Origin: an uncultured bacterium
GTDB taxonomy: Bacteria; Verrucomicrobiota; Kiritimatiellia; CAIVKH01
Assembly: GCA_937958885.1 (NCBI GenBank)
Contig: CALGMT010000023.1
Location: 1 to 34,795 of the forward strand
Direction of reading: 5' to 3'
Length of the DNA: 34,795 nucleotides
Below the pieces are notes generated by a model. That model saw nothing but the letters and a program-made list of their open reading frames with translations, did not search any database and was not told the DNA's origin. Shown here piece by piece: positions 22,193-31,314 of the stretch. Position numbers and translations under genes: made by a program. Each line of letters starts with the position of its first letter. The stretch's first letter is position 1.

Positions 22193-25100
22193 TCATTTGG
22201 ACGGGCGTGCGGCGCGGGCGAGCCGGAGCAACTCGTCCAGCTTTGCAGAGGGCGTGCCGGCCTTGAGGCGCGGGAATCGACCGCCCGGCATGAAGTAGCG
22301 GTCGCCGCCGAACGAAAACACGGCCTTGCCGTCCTTCACTTCGATGCGGCGAACGCCGCGCAGCGACGCGGCGATGCGCAGACGCGCGAGTTGGAACAGG
22401 CGCTCGACCGGCGGCGGGAGCGTGCCGTAGCGATCGGACAAGTCGCACCGCACGCGGTCCAGTTCTTCGATCGAAGAGGCCGACGCGATATCGCGGTAGG
22501 CGCGCAGCCGCATCGTCTCGTCCTCCACGAAAAGCGCGGGCAGCACGGCGGCCGCGTCGCTGTCCGACGCATCGGGCGAGAGGTCAATGAAGTCGAGCTT
22601 CAATTCGCAATCGATCAGCGCGGGGAGCGCCTCGCCTTTCAGGGCGGAGACGGTGCGTTTGAGCAACTGGCAGTAGAGATCGAACCCGACAGCGGCGATG
22701 TGTCCGCTTTGCTGCGGGCCGAGCAGATTGCCCGCGCCGCGGATTTCGAGGTCGCGCATCGCGAGGCGGAACCCCGCGCCGAGTTGCGAATAGCGGCGGA
22801 TCGCGGTCAGCCTGCGGCGCGCGTCGTCCAGCAGCCGGCCGTGGCGCGGCAGCAGGAAATAGGCGTAGGCCTTTCGTTTGTAGCGTCCGACGCGCCCGCG
22901 CAATTGGTACAGCTCCGCAAGGCCGAAGCGGTCGGAGCGTTCGATGAGGATGGTATTGACGTTGGGAATGTCGAGACCGCTTTCGATGATGGTCGTGCAG
23001 AGCAGCACGTCGAATTCCGCGCGGACGAACGCGCGCATCACATCGGCCAGTTCGTCTTCCGGCATGCGCCCGTGCGCCATTCGGATACGCGCCTCCGGCA
23101 CGAGTTTTTCGAGCCACTCGAGCACCTTGCGCATGGAGTGCACGCGGTTGTGCAGGTAATACACCTGGCCTTCGCGGTTGAGTTCGCGGAGGATCGCGCC
23201 GCGCACGGTTTCGTCGCTCCATTCCGCCACGATGGTTTCGACGGGCAGCCGCTCTTGCGGCGGCGTTTCGATGATGCTCAAGTCTTTCGCGCCGGTGAGG
23301 CTCATGTAGAGCGTGCGCGGGATGGGGGTTGCGGTGAGCGTGAGCATATCGACCATCGTGTGCGTGCGCTTGAAGAATTCCTTGTGGGCGACGCCGAAGC
23401 GCTGCTCTTCATCGAGGATCACGAGGCCGAGGTCCTTGAAAACAAGATCGCCCTGGAGCAGGCGGTGGGTCCCGATCACGATGTCTGTTGCACCTTCGTT
23501 TGCGCGCTGCACGATCTCGGCCTGTTCCTTTCGGCTCTGAAAGCGCGTGAGCATGTCGATGCGAACGGGGTAGGCGGCCATGCGCGCGGTGAACGTTTCG
23601 AAGTGCTGTTGGGCGAGAATGGTGGTGGGCGCGATCAGCGCAACCTGCTTGCCGCCCATGACCGCCTTGAACGCGGCGCGCATGGCGACCTCGGTTTTGC
23701 CGTAGCCGACATCGCCGCAGACGAGGCGATCCATCGGGCGCGGCGCGGCGAGGTCGCGTTTGACATCGGCGATCGCGCGCTCCTGGTCTTCCGTTTCCTG
23801 ATAGGGGAACGCGGCCTCGAATTCGCGCTGCCAGGGGGTATCTTCGCCGAAGGAGTGTCCGGGCATCGCATCGCGCCGGGCCTGCGTTTCGAGCAACTGC
23901 GCGGCGAGGTCCTGCACGGCTTTTTGCGCGGCCTCTTTTTCGCGCGACCAGCGTTTGCCGCCGAGGGTGTGCAGTTCGGGGCGGAGCCGGCCGGCGCCGA
24001 CGTAGCGGCTCAAGAGATGCGTCTGGCTGACCGGCAGGTAGAGCCGGGCCTTCTCGGCGTATTCGATCGTCAGCACTTCCTGACGCTGTCCGTTGAATTC
24101 GATGTCGAACAACCCGAGATATTTTCCGATGCCGTGATCGACATGGACAACGTAGTCGCCCGGCTGCAGGTCGGACCATGTCGCCACTCGGTCGCCGGCG
24201 TGGCGCGGCCCGCGTTTTTTTGCGTGCGGGTCGTAGCGGCCGCGCAGCTCCTTCCGGCGTCCGTAGAAATCTTCCTCGCCAAGGATCAGCAGGTTTGCCG
24301 AGGGGATTTCGAAGCCCTCGGAGAGCCCCCCTTCGCGCATTTCGAAGCGCTCCCGCGGATCGAGTTGCGGGCCGTAGGATTCAGCGAAGCGCTCGCGCGC
24401 GCCGCGCGTGCTGAAGTGGATGCGGATTCGACCGCCGCCGCGCGCCCGCGCGTTGAGGTCGGCGAGGAGGCGTTGCCGTTCCGCTTCGATGCGGTCGGGC
24501 GGCAGCGCGCCGGACCCCAGATTCGGCGCGCCATCAAACGGCGCAAAATCGAGGGCATCCGCCTCGCCGGTTGTGCGTTCGGCCGTCACCAGTGAAACGG
24601 AGGAGAACGCCCGCGCGCATTCGCGCAGTTCGTCGAAGAGCATCGCGTACGCGCGCGCGTCGCATTCGCGGATGACCTCGTCGTAGAGCGCGGCGTGGTG
24701 TTCGATCGCCTCGCGCTCGTGCCAGACGAGTACGGCGTCCGGCGGGAGGCGGTCGAAAAACGTGGCGGTGAGCTGGTCTGTCGGCTCGCGCGCGGGCGCG
24801 AGGGTCAGCGTGTCGATTCGGTTTCGGGATTTCTGGTCGGACGGATCGAAGGCGCGGATCGATTCGATTGCGTCCCCGAAAAATTCGATGCGCGCCGGCC
24901 ATTCGCTCACGAGCGTCCACACATCCACGATGCCGCCGCGGGCCGCGGCTTCGCCCTTGCGCGCGACTTCTGCGCGAAATTCGAAGCCCTCGCGCTCGAG
25001 ACGGGCAAGGAGCGTTTCCATCGAGATGCGCGTGCCGACAGCGAGCGTGTTTCCGGCGGCGTCCGGAGTCGCGTCGGCGGCGCGCGGGAGCGCGCGTTGC

Positions 25101-25471
25101 ATCAAGGCCTGCACGCACGTGGCGGTGATGGCGGGCGGCGCGCCGGCGTCGAATGCGCGCAGGACGGCGATCCGGTCGCCGAGCAGGTCGGGCGTCGGCG
25201 GCGCGCCGCGGCCGGGCAGCGCCTCCCAGGCCGGGTAGTAGGCGAGGTCGCGCGCGCGCGGGCCGGCCAGCGTTTGCAGGTCGCGATGGATCCGGTCCAG
25301 CGTGCGCGGGCCGTCCGCGATCCAGATCAACGGACGTCCGCCGCGTTCGGCCAGGGCCCATGCCAGCCACGCGGGCGCGGATCCCGGCGGGCACAAGGCG
25401 CAAAAAGCCCCCCCTCGGCGGAAAAAATCCGCCCAGCGCCGGTCATCAGATTCGGATAGGGGGAACTCCAT
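22193..25471 (-). CDS. mfd: Transcription-repair coupling factor Mfd
   Basis: 1092 residues from ATG 25471. It removes RNA polymerase stalled at DNA lesions and recruits UvrA. Order: UvrB-homology region (about 20-300) with YYPAWEALPGRGAPPTPDLLGDR; RNA polymerase interaction/CarD-like domain (about 425-495) with LQPGDYVVHVDHGIGKYLG; RecG-like translocase with Walker A GDVGYGKT (586-593), DEEQ (687-690) and TATPIPRT (713-720). A second helicase lobe contains LRGRVGRYKRKAYAY, and a C-terminal TRCF domain follows. The protein is slightly shorter than the E. coli enzyme (about 1150 residues), mostly in the N-terminal part. It lies downstream of pyk and a small hypothetical gene on the same strand. 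Confidence 0.97.
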   Translation of the reverse strand: MEFPLSESDDRRWADFFRRGGAFCALCPPGSAPAWLAWALAERGGRPLIWIADGPRTLDRIHRDLQTLAGPRARDLAYYPAWEALPGRGAPPTPDLLGDRIAVLRAFDAGAPPAITATCVQALMQRALPRAADATPDAAGNTLAVGTRISMETLLARLEREGFEFRAEVARKGEAAARGGIVDVWTLVSEWPARIEFFGDAIESIRAFDPSDQKSRNRIDTLTLAPAREPTDQLTATFFDRLPPDAVLVWHEREAIEHHAALYDEVIRECDARAYAMLFDELRECARAFSSVSLVTAERTTGEADALDFAPFDGAPNLGSGALPPDRIEAERQRLLADLNARARGGGRIRIHFSTRGARERFAESYGPQLDPRERFEMREGGLSEGFEIPSANLLILGEEDFYGRRKELRGRYDPHAKKRGPRHAGDRVATWSDLQPGDYVVHVDHGIGKYLGLFDIEFNGQRQEVLTIEYAEKARLYLPVSQTHLLSRYVGAGRLRPELHTLGGKRWSREKEAAQKAVQDLAAQLLETQARRDAMPGHSFGEDTPWQREFEAAFPYQETEDQERAIADVKRDLAAPRPMDRLVCGDVGYGKTEVAMRAAFKAVMGGKQVALIAPTTILAQQHFETFTARMAAYPVRIDMLTRFQSRKEQAEIVQRANEGATDIVIGTHRLLQGDLVFKDLGLVILDEEQRFGVAHKEFFKRTHTMVDMLTLTATPIPRTLYMSLTGAKDLSIIETPPQERLPVETIVAEWSDETVRGAILRELNREGQVYYLHNRVHSMRKVLEWLEKLVPEARIRMAHGRMPEDELADVMRAFVRAEFDVLLCTTIIESGLDIPNVNTILIERSDRFGLAELYQLRGRVGRYKRKAYAYFLLPRHGRLLDDARRRLTAIRRYSQLGAGFRLAMRDLEIRGAGNLLGPQQSGHIAAVGFDLYCQLLKRTVSALKGEALPALIDCELKLDFIDLSPDASDSDAAAVLPALFVEDETMRLRAYRDIASASSIEELDRVRCDLSDRYGTLPPPVERLFQLARLRIAASLRGVRRIEVKDGKAVFSFGGDRYFMPGGRFPRLKAGTPSAKLDELLRLARAARPSK

Positions 25472-25548
25472 GGGAGTCCAACCGCGGGCAACGTACGTCA
25501 GAAGGAGAAGGTCAGAAAGCAGAAATCCGCGCGCCGCGCAACGCCGGG

Positions 25549-25743
25549 CTAGAAGCGGCGGCGCGTTTGGGCGAGCGCGGCGGATCGGGTGTGGATCACG
25601 AGTCGGACGAGGCGATTTCCCGCGTCGTATTCGGCCTCAATGCGCTCGGTCGCGGCGCCGGTGACGATCGCGCAAAATTGCGGTTCGCGCAGGCGAATGC
25701 GACGCCGCGCTTTCATCAGCAACTGGTCCGCCCATGCGATCAT
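25549..25743 (-). CDS. Small hypothetical protein between mfd and pyk
   Basis: A 64-residue frame from ATG 25743 (an earlier in-frame ATG is at 25770) to TAG 25549-25551. The 332-bp stretch 25472-25803 holds nothing else I can recognise. Third codon positions on the minus strand are mostly G or C, as in neighbouring genes. The composition is basic with a regular IEAEYDAGNRLVRLVIHTRS stretch, which looks like a beta hairpin. No motif identifies a function. It could be a real small gene cotranscribed with mfd, or chance; conservation would decide. Confidence 0.45.
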   Translation of the reverse strand: MIAWADQLLMKARRRIRLREPQFCAIVTGAATERIEAEYDAGNRLVRLVIHTRSAALAQTRRRF

Positions 25744-25803
25744 GCGGCCAGAATACCCCAATCGCCGCATTCTGCAAACCGCGCGCGCGGGGCGAATCGC
25801 CGG

Positions 25804-27264
25804 CTATTCGACGGTCTCCATCAAGATCGTGTCGATTAACTTGCCGCCGACATCGACCTCGGTGACGGCGACCACGTTGCCGCCGGCATGGACAAGGCCG
25901 CGTTCCTTGAGCTTGCTCACCGCTCGCGCGAAATTGCTCTCCGGATTGTCGCCAAACTCGATCAGGCAGGGCGTGACGCCCCAGTGCAGCGAGAGTTGAG
26001 TGAGCAGGCGCGCGTTGTCGGTGAAGGCATACAAGGGCGAATGCAGCGGGCGCAGCCAGGCGGCGTTGCGCGCCATCGATCCTTTGCGCGTGAAAACGAT
26101 CAGGGCCTCGGCGTTGATTTCCTTCGACAACACATAGGCGGCTTTCACCATCTTCGCGCCGAGGCTGTCCATGCGGGCGGACTCGGCATAGTTCGCGCCG
26201 CCGCTGCGCTCCACGCGCCGCGCGATGCGGTCCATGATTTCGATGCACTTGACGGGGTAGCGCCCGACCGAAGTCTCGCCCGACAGCATGATCGCGTCCG
26301 CCTGCTCGAACACCGCGTTGGAGACGTCGGTGATCTCCGCGCGGGTGGGGGAGGGATTCTCGATCATCGATTCGAGCATGTGCGTCGCGACGATCACAGG
26401 CTTGCCCCGGATGATGCACTGCTTGACGACGCGGCGCTGAATGATCGGGAGTTCCTCGAACGGGCATTCCATCCCGAGATCGCCGCGCGCGACCATGACG
26501 CCGTCGGCGGCCTCGATGATCGACGCGACGTTCCGGATGCCCTCCTGATCCTCCAGCTTCGCGATCACGCGCTGCCCGGCCTTGCGATAGTCGAGGATCG
26601 CCTTCAGGCGCATCACGTCCGCCGCCTCGCGGCAGAACGACATGGCGATGAAATCCACGCCGAGTTCGATGCCGAGCTCGACATCCTTGATGTCTTTTTC
26701 CGTCAGGGCCGGCAAATTGACGCGAACCCCCGGCAGGTTGATGTGGCGGCGGCTGCCGAGCACGCCCTCGGTGAGCACCTCGCAGGTGAGCTGGTTGCGC
26801 CGCTTCTCCAGCACCTTGAGCTGAATCATGCCGTTGTCCACGACGACCACATCGCCGATGCGGATATCGTCCACGAGGTGGTCGTAATTCACGTCCACCG
26901 AGTGCTGCTCCTCCGATTTTTCGCCGCGCACCGTCAGCGCGATGCGCTCGCCGGGTTTCAGGTTCAGCGAAGTCGGCAGGTCGCCGGTCCGAATTGCCGG
27001 TCCCTGCAAGTCCATCAGAACGCCGACATGCCGCCCGCATTTTTGCGCCGCCTCGCGGATGCGCACGACGGTCTGGCGGGTGATTTCCGGGCTGGCGTGG
27101 CTCATGTTGATGCGCGCGACATCCAGCCCCGCGCGGATGAGCTGTTCGATCATCTCCGGGCTATCCGTTGCCGGACCCAGCGTGGCGATAATCTTGGTAC
27201 GGCGGGACGACGGCGCGAGCGCCTGTTGATCGGTCAGTATTTCGGAATTTTCAGACAACGACAT
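25804..27264 (-). CDS. pyk: Pyruvate kinase
   Basis: 486 residues from ATG 27264. It catalyses phosphoenolpyruvate + ADP to pyruvate + ATP in glycolysis. Motifs: TKIIATLGPATDSPEMIEQL, R51 and N53 in VARINMSH, DLQGPAIRTG (85-94), catalytic K236 with metal ligand E238 in VIAKLED, MVARGDLGME (257-266, metal ligand D262), ATHMLESMI (293-301) and IMLSGETSVGRYP. The A in DLQGPAIR and H in ATHMLES deviate from the commonest bacterial forms (GPKIR/GPEIR, ATQMLES), but catalytic residues are present. A short charged N-terminal extension of about 20 residues precedes the barrel. The leader contains a strong sigma-70-like promoter and an 8-G tract at the Shine-Dalgarno position. Confidence 0.96.
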   Translation of the reverse strand: MSLSENSEILTDQQALAPSSRRTKIIATLGPATDSPEMIEQLIRAGLDVARINMSHASPEITRQTVVRIREAAQKCGRHVGVLMDLQGPAIRTGDLPTSLNLKPGERIALTVRGEKSEEQHSVDVNYDHLVDDIRIGDVVVVDNGMIQLKVLEKRRNQLTCEVLTEGVLGSRRHINLPGVRVNLPALTEKDIKDVELGIELGVDFIAMSFCREAADVMRLKAILDYRKAGQRVIAKLEDQEGIRNVASIIEAADGVMVARGDLGMECPFEELPIIQRRVVKQCIIRGKPVIVATHMLESMIENPSPTRAEITDVSNAVFEQADAIMLSGETSVGRYPVKCIEIMDRIARRVERSGGANYAESARMDSLGAKMVKAAYVLSKEINAEALIVFTRKGSMARNAAWLRPLHSPLYAFTDNARLLTQLSLHWGVTPCLIEFGDNPESNFARAVSKLKERGLVHAGGNVVAVTEVDVGGKLIDTILMETVE

Positions 27265-27273
27265 GTTCCACTA

Positions 27274-27281
27274 CCCCCCCC
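27274..27281 (-). repeat. 8-bp G homopolymer in the pyk leader
   Basis: A run of eight C on the plus strand reads as G8 on the pyk transcript, 9 nt before the ATG. It occupies the position of the ribosome-binding site, so length changes by slippage could alter spacing or strength. Confidence 0.8.
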
Positions 27282-27293
27282 GAATGAACTCGG

Positions 27294-27322
27294 ATCATAC
27301 GAGTTGCCCGAGCCCATTTCAA
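27294..27322 (-). promoter_or_regulatory. pyk: Sigma-70-like promoter for pyk
   Basis: On the minus strand TTGAAA (27322-27317) and TATGAT (27299-27294) are separated by exactly 17 bp. Each matches 5 of 6 consensus bases. The predicted start of transcription is near 27287, giving a leader of about 23 nt before ATG 27264. This is the clearest promoter in the window. Confidence 0.7.
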
Positions 27323-27404
27323 TGACCCCTTGTGTAAACCTTTTGTAAGCCGTTGCGGAACAGGCTGTCGCGCGCGAAGATGCGCGGCCGAAAATGCGGG
27401 TTTT

Positions 27405-27433
27405 TTAACGACGCGCGGCCATCCGCATATTAT
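27405..27433 (+). promoter_or_regulatory. Candidate promoter for the beta-propeller gene
   Basis: TTAACG (27405-27410) and TATTAT (27428-27433) are 17 bp apart, placing transcription start near 27440, about 29 nt before ATG 27469. The -10 matches 5 of 6 bases and the -35 matches 4 of 6. The predicted transcript begins almost at an 8-G tract (27442-27449). Confidence 0.5.
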
Positions 27434-27441
27434 TGAGGAAT

Positions 27442-27449
27442 GGGGGGGG
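27442..27449 (+). repeat. 8-bp G homopolymer in the leader of the beta-propeller gene
   Basis: Eight G in a row, 19 nt before ATG 27469 and just downstream of the predicted transcription start. It mirrors the G8 tract in the divergent pyk leader. It is too far from the start codon to be a normal ribosome-binding site. Confidence 0.8.
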
Positions 27450-27468
27450 CGCAGCTCCTTGATCATTT

Positions 27469-29610
27469 ATGAATAAGGTCTTGTTTAATTGGCTGTTGTT
27501 TAGCGCGTGGGCGGGGGCTGCTTTCGCATCTCTGCCGTCGGGCGGCTCGGAATCAACCGAGGCCGCGCCCGCGTTTCGGATGGAAGTCCTCGCGACCGGA
27601 CTGACGGATCCCGACGGCCTGGCCATCCATCCTCAAACCGGCGAGATCTACGTGAGCGAAGAAACGGCAGGCCGGATATCGGTGCTGCGCAATGGGCGCG
27701 CTGAGGTTGTTGTGGGTCCCGATATTCGTGTGGAGGGAACCCTGCCGGATTGGATGATCACCCGCGACAGGCCGGATTCCTACTGGCGGCTGACCCGCCT
27801 GCGAAATCCGGAAGGTATCTGCTTCATGGCCGACGGCACGCTGCTCGTGGCGGAGGATACGCCGGGCGGGCGGTTGCTCGCGTTCTCGCCCGACGCGGCC
27901 GGCCGCTACGGACCGGCCGCAGTCGTGCCGATCCCGCATCTCGGCGATCCCTACGCGTGGGAAAGTGTCAGCGCGACGGATGACGGCCGCATCTACCTCG
28001 CCGGCGCATCGCACGAAGGCGGCGCAGGCCTTGGCGCGAGCTGCGTGATCGCCCGCGACCCCGAGGGAACGTGGTGGATGGTGGATTACAGTCCGCTCGC
28101 CTCTTTCAGCGCCGTCGCAACCGCCCCGCATGAACTCGTCCTTGCGGTGGGCGACGAGTCGGTCGGCGGCGTGACGTGGTGGGATGTCGAACAGCAGCGC
28201 GAAATCGTCACCCTCACCCGCGATCTCGCCTCGATTGAGGGGCTTGCCTTTATGCCGGACGGATCGCTCGTTGTGGCCCAGGAAAACACGCCGACCGGCG
28301 GGCGACTGGTGCGGCTGGACCCCGCCTCGGGCCGGCGCGACCTGTTGGCCGAGGGTCTCGGCACGCTCGAATCGCTGGTATGGGATTCGCGCGGGCATCG
28401 ACTGCTGGCAGTCGAGGATTCCACGGGGCGCATTCTCGTGTTCACGCCGTCCGAGACGATCGGCGCGCAGCATCTTTCACTGTTGGACCTCGCGAAGCGC
28501 AGCGGGAACGCCAAACGCGGCGTGCCGCCGCGCGCGGCGCCCGATTTCCTCAAGCAGTTTTTCAAGGCGGCCGGCGTCCAGATTGTCGACCGATCCGGCG
28601 CATCGGATAAAGACCCACCCCCAACCGCCGCCGCCCCGTCTGCCGTGGCGGCCGGCATTCCCGCGCTCACGCTGGAGGAACTCGGCAGGCGGATTCCGCT
28701 CGTCGCCGGGCGGCTCGCGGTGGACCCCATCGAGGGCGTCGCGGATCCGGTTGTCGAGATCAGCTTCGTGAATCTCTTTCCGAACCAGCTCCTGCGGAAC
28801 GAAAATCGTCCGATGCCCGGCCTCTGCTTCTACGCCGCGCGGCACCGCAGCGGGCGCGTCGAGCGCAGCCGGGTGATCGAGGGCATGCAGGCGCGTCGCG
28901 CGTCGCTCGACGGCGCGCGCGAGTGGATCGGTCACCATGCGCTGCTGATGCTGCCGCTGACGACGTGCACCGCTGTGGAGAGCGACAACGGCGTCACCGT
29001 CAGCATGACCTTCCTCGGCTTGGAGCGGTTCGACGATTCGTTCCTGACGCTGCACTACGGCCGCCACAATTACGCCTATTTTTCGACCGCCGGAGAGGAA
29101 CTGAAGGTCGCGCGCGCCTCCTTCACGGAAACGAAACAGAACGGAGTAGAGATGGTCAACTTTGCGATGGCCGGCGTGCGCCCGCGCCGCGCGGAAGATG
29201 CCGTCTGGCTGCGCTTGAGCACGCGGCCCAACTGGAGTTTGCTCTCGCCCGCAGTGGAACCGTGGATTCCGCGCTGGTCGCTCTCGAATCTGCCCGAACT
29301 GGTCGCGCGCATGCGCCGGTTCAACCAAGACGTGATCGACGGCCTGCTGGCGGACGACGCGCCGCCGGCTCGGGAGAAAATGGCCGGACGCGACGCGGGC
29401 GATGTGAAGGACGAGAAGACCGCACCGGACATCACCGGCTCGCCCGATGTGAAGGATCCGGGTCGCGCGGACGTTCGGCCGATCGAGGTCGAACCGCCGC
29501 TCGCCCGGATTCAGTTTGCGCCACCGCCGCTGAGCGAGGAGGAGCGCCTGCTGACGAACCTGATCCTGAGCCGGGTCGTACAGGCGTGGAACAACGGCGC
29601 CGCGCCGTAA
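27469..29610 (+). CDS. Exported NHL/SMP-30-like beta-propeller protein with unknown C-terminal domain
   Basis: 713 residues from ATG 27469. A signal peptide (about 1-21, ending AGAAFAS) implies export. Residues about 36-330 contain repeating blade motifs such as DPDGLAIHPQTGEIYVSEE, NPEGICFMADGTLLVAED, IEGLAFMPDGSLVVAQE and LESLVWDSRGHRLLAVED, the pattern of NHL/SMP-30-type six-bladed propellers. A linker rich in D, P and A (about 360-400) separates a second domain (about 400-640), with VEISFVNLFPNQLLRNENRPMPGLCFYAARH and LTLHYGRHNYAYF, that I do not recognise. The tail 640-690 is acidic and low-complexity. No catalytic residues are evident. The stop is 4 bp from the end of the convergent glyS gene. 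Confidence 0.85.
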   Translation: MNKVLFNWLLFSAWAGAAFASLPSGGSESTEAAPAFRMEVLATGLTDPDGLAIHPQTGEIYVSEETAGRISVLRNGRAEVVVGPDIRVEGTLPDWMITRDRPDSYWRLTRLRNPEGICFMADGTLLVAEDTPGGRLLAFSPDAAGRYGPAAVVPIPHLGDPYAWESVSATDDGRIYLAGASHEGGAGLGASCVIARDPEGTWWMVDYSPLASFSAVATAPHELVLAVGDESVGGVTWWDVEQQREIVTLTRDLASIEGLAFMPDGSLVVAQENTPTGGRLVRLDPASGRRDLLAEGLGTLESLVWDSRGHRLLAVEDSTGRILVFTPSETIGAQHLSLLDLAKRSGNAKRGVPPRAAPDFLKQFFKAAGVQIVDRSGASDKDPPPTAAAPSAVAAGIPALTLEELGRRIPLVAGRLAVDPIEGVADPVVEISFVNLFPNQLLRNENRPMPGLCFYAARHRSGRVERSRVIEGMQARRASLDGAREWIGHHALLMLPLTTCTAVESDNGVTVSMTFLGLERFDDSFLTLHYGRHNYAYFSTAGEELKVARASFTETKQNGVEMVNFAMAGVRPRRAEDAVWLRLSTRPNWSLLSPAVEPWIPRWSLSNLPELVARMRRFNQDVIDGLLADDAPPAREKMAGRDAGDVKDEKTAPDITGSPDVKDPGRADVRPIEVEPPLARIQFAPPPLSEEERLLTNLILSRVVQAWNNGAAP

Positions 29611-29614
29611 GCGG

Positions 29615-31177
29615 CTACAGCGCCGCCTCGAGCCGCGCGGCGATTTCGGAGTTCGGGATTCGCGTCTGCGCCATCGAGTCGCGATCGCGCCAGGTGACGG
29701 TGTCGTCCTCCAGCGTCTGGAAATCGACCGTGATTCCGAATGGCGTCCCGATCTCGTCCTGCCGCCGATAGCGGCGTCCGATCGCGCCGGACTCGTCATA
29801 GAAGACATTCCATCTACCGCGCAACCCGGCGTAAATGGCGCGCGCCTTCGCGACGAGTTCGGGCCGGTTCTTCAGCAGCGGGAACACCGCCAGTTTCACC
29901 GGCGCGACTTTCGGGTCGAAGCGGAGCAGCGTGCGCGTCTCCTCGCGGCCCTTGTCGTCCGGCGCCTTGTCCTCCGCATACGCGTTGCACAGCAGCGCGA
30001 GCACGAGCCGGTCCACGCCGGCGGACGGCTCGATCACATGCGGGATATAGCGGCCCTCGAAGAGCTTCGCGCAAAACGCGCGCGCGGCATCGGCGCTCTT
30101 GCCCGACGCCTGCCAGCGAGCGGCCATCCGGTCGGCAAACGCGGCGCGCGCGGCGGCGTCCAGCTTCGCCGCGGCGGCCTTGAGTTCGTCGTCGAACACT
30201 TCCTGCGATTTGCCGCTGTGCTGCTGGTGCTGCGACAGGTCGAAATCGCTGCGCGCCGCGACGCCCTCCAGTTCCTGAATGCCGAACGGGAACGCGAATT
30301 GGATGTCCACACACGCGCGCGCGTAATGCGCGAGTTCTTCCTTCGGCTGCCAGTATTCGACCAGCGACGCCTTCGGCAGGCCGATCGAGCGGTACCACGC
30401 GAGGCGCTGCTCGACCCAGTACTTGTGCCAGACCTCCCACCCCCAGTCGGGCTGCGGCGCGGCGGACCAGTCGGCGATCTCGCCGACGCTCGCCACGCGG
30501 CCGCAGATCAGTTCGACGGCCTCGTCGGGCCGGATGAAAAACTCCAGCTCCATCTGCTCGAACTCGCGCGAGCGGAAGGTGTAATTGCGCGGGGTCACCT
30601 CGTTGCGGAACGCCTTGCCGATCTGGCCGATGCCGAACGGGATTTTCTGGCGCGCGGTGTCGAGCACATTCTTGAATTGCGCGAAAATGGCTTGCGCCGT
30701 CTCGGGTCGCAGATAGGCGATGTTTTCCGCGGTTTCGATCGGGCCGACTGTTGTTTTGAACATCAGGTTGAACGCGCGCGGCTCGGTCTTCTCGCCGTGG
30801 CAGTCGCGGACGCACTTGCTCGGCTTCTGCGGGCAGGGAATTTCGTCGATCTGATCCGCGCGGAAGCGGCCTTTGCACGTTTTGCAGTCGATCATGGGAT
30901 CGGTGAACGTGTCCACATGCCCCGACGCCTTCCAGATCTTCGGGTGCATGATGATCGTGGCATCGAGGCCGACCACGTCCTCGCGCTCGCGCATCATCGA
31001 GCGCCACCACAGGTCGCGCACGTTGCGCTTCAATTCCGCGCCGAGCGGGCCGTAGTCCCAGAACCCGTTGATGCCGCCGTATATTTCCGAGGATTGAAAA
31101 ATGAAACCGCGCCGCTTGCACAGCGCGGTGAGGATTTCCATGAAGGCCGCCCGTTGCTTCGAGTCGTTTTCGCTCAT
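29615..31177 (-). CDS. glyS: Glycyl-tRNA synthetase, homodimeric (alpha2) type
   Basis: 520 residues from ATG 31177 (MSENDSKQ); the frame is open upstream to 31252, but family homology begins after this Met. This is a class II synthetase that charges tRNA-Gly. Evidence: [29 protein letters not shown] (24-52) characteristic of the single-chain bacterial/archaeal/eukaryal type and not the alpha2beta2 type; [10 protein letters not shown] (156-165); motif 2 FRNEVTPRN[16 protein letters not shown] (190-214); motif 3 [14 protein letters not shown]; and a C-terminal anticodon-binding domain ending with [17 protein letters not shown] Cys-rich insertion has C98-x2-C101 and C115, C122, C126, which may bind zinc. 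The Shine-Dalgarno is poor. Confidence 0.96.
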   Translation of the reverse strand: MSENDSKQRAAFMEILTALCKRRGFIFQSSEIYGGINGFWDYGPLGAELKRNVRDLWWRSMMREREDVVGLDATIIMHPKIWKASGHVDTFTDPMIDCKTCKGRFRADQIDEIPCPQKPSKCVRDCHGEKTEPRAFNLMFKTTVGPIETAENIAYLRPETAQAIFAQFKNVLDTARQKIPFGIGQIGKAFRNEVTPRNYTFRSREFEQMELEFFIRPDEAVELICGRVASVGEIADWSAAPQPDWGWEVWHKYWVEQRLAWYRSIGLPKASLVEYWQPKEELAHYARACVDIQFAFPFGIQELEGVAARSDFDLSQHQQHSGKSQEVFDDELKAAAAKLDAAARAAFADRMAARWQASGKSADAARAFCAKLFEGRYIPHVIEPSAGVDRLVLALLCNAYAEDKAPDDKGREETRTLLRFDPKVAPVKLAVFPLLKNRPELVAKARAIYAGLRGRWNVFYDESGAIGRRYRRQDEIGTPFGITVDFQTLEDDTVTWRDRDSMAQTRIPNSEIAARLEAAL

Positions 31178-31314
31178 AATCGGCGCAGCATGCGGAAGGG
31201 CGCATACGGCGTCAAGGCGTCTGCATGCCATTGCCCGAACTGTCTCCCGCACGGCGGGAGAGGAGGATGCTGTAGGCGCGGGCGATGACCGCGCCGGATT
31301 AGGATTAGCCGCGC
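31178..31314 (-). promoter_or_regulatory. Gap between the Kelch-thioredoxin gene and glyS
   Basis: 137 bp upstream of glyS. A TTGACG on the minus strand (31215-31210) is followed at 17 bp by CATGCT, a weak promoter candidate for glyS. A small hairpin at 31243-31261 (8-bp stem with CTCCCGC/GCGGGAG, 3-nt loop) lies 54 nt after the upstream gene's stop but lacks a T run, so it is at best a weak terminator. I see no T-box features. Confidence 0.3.

Noticed and set aside
21950-24595. An 881-codon open frame on the plus strand opposite mfd
   Set aside because: It is antisense to the fully recognisable mfd gene, has a composition rich in Arg, Ala and Glu typical of shadow frames in GC-rich DNA, and shows no domain motif.
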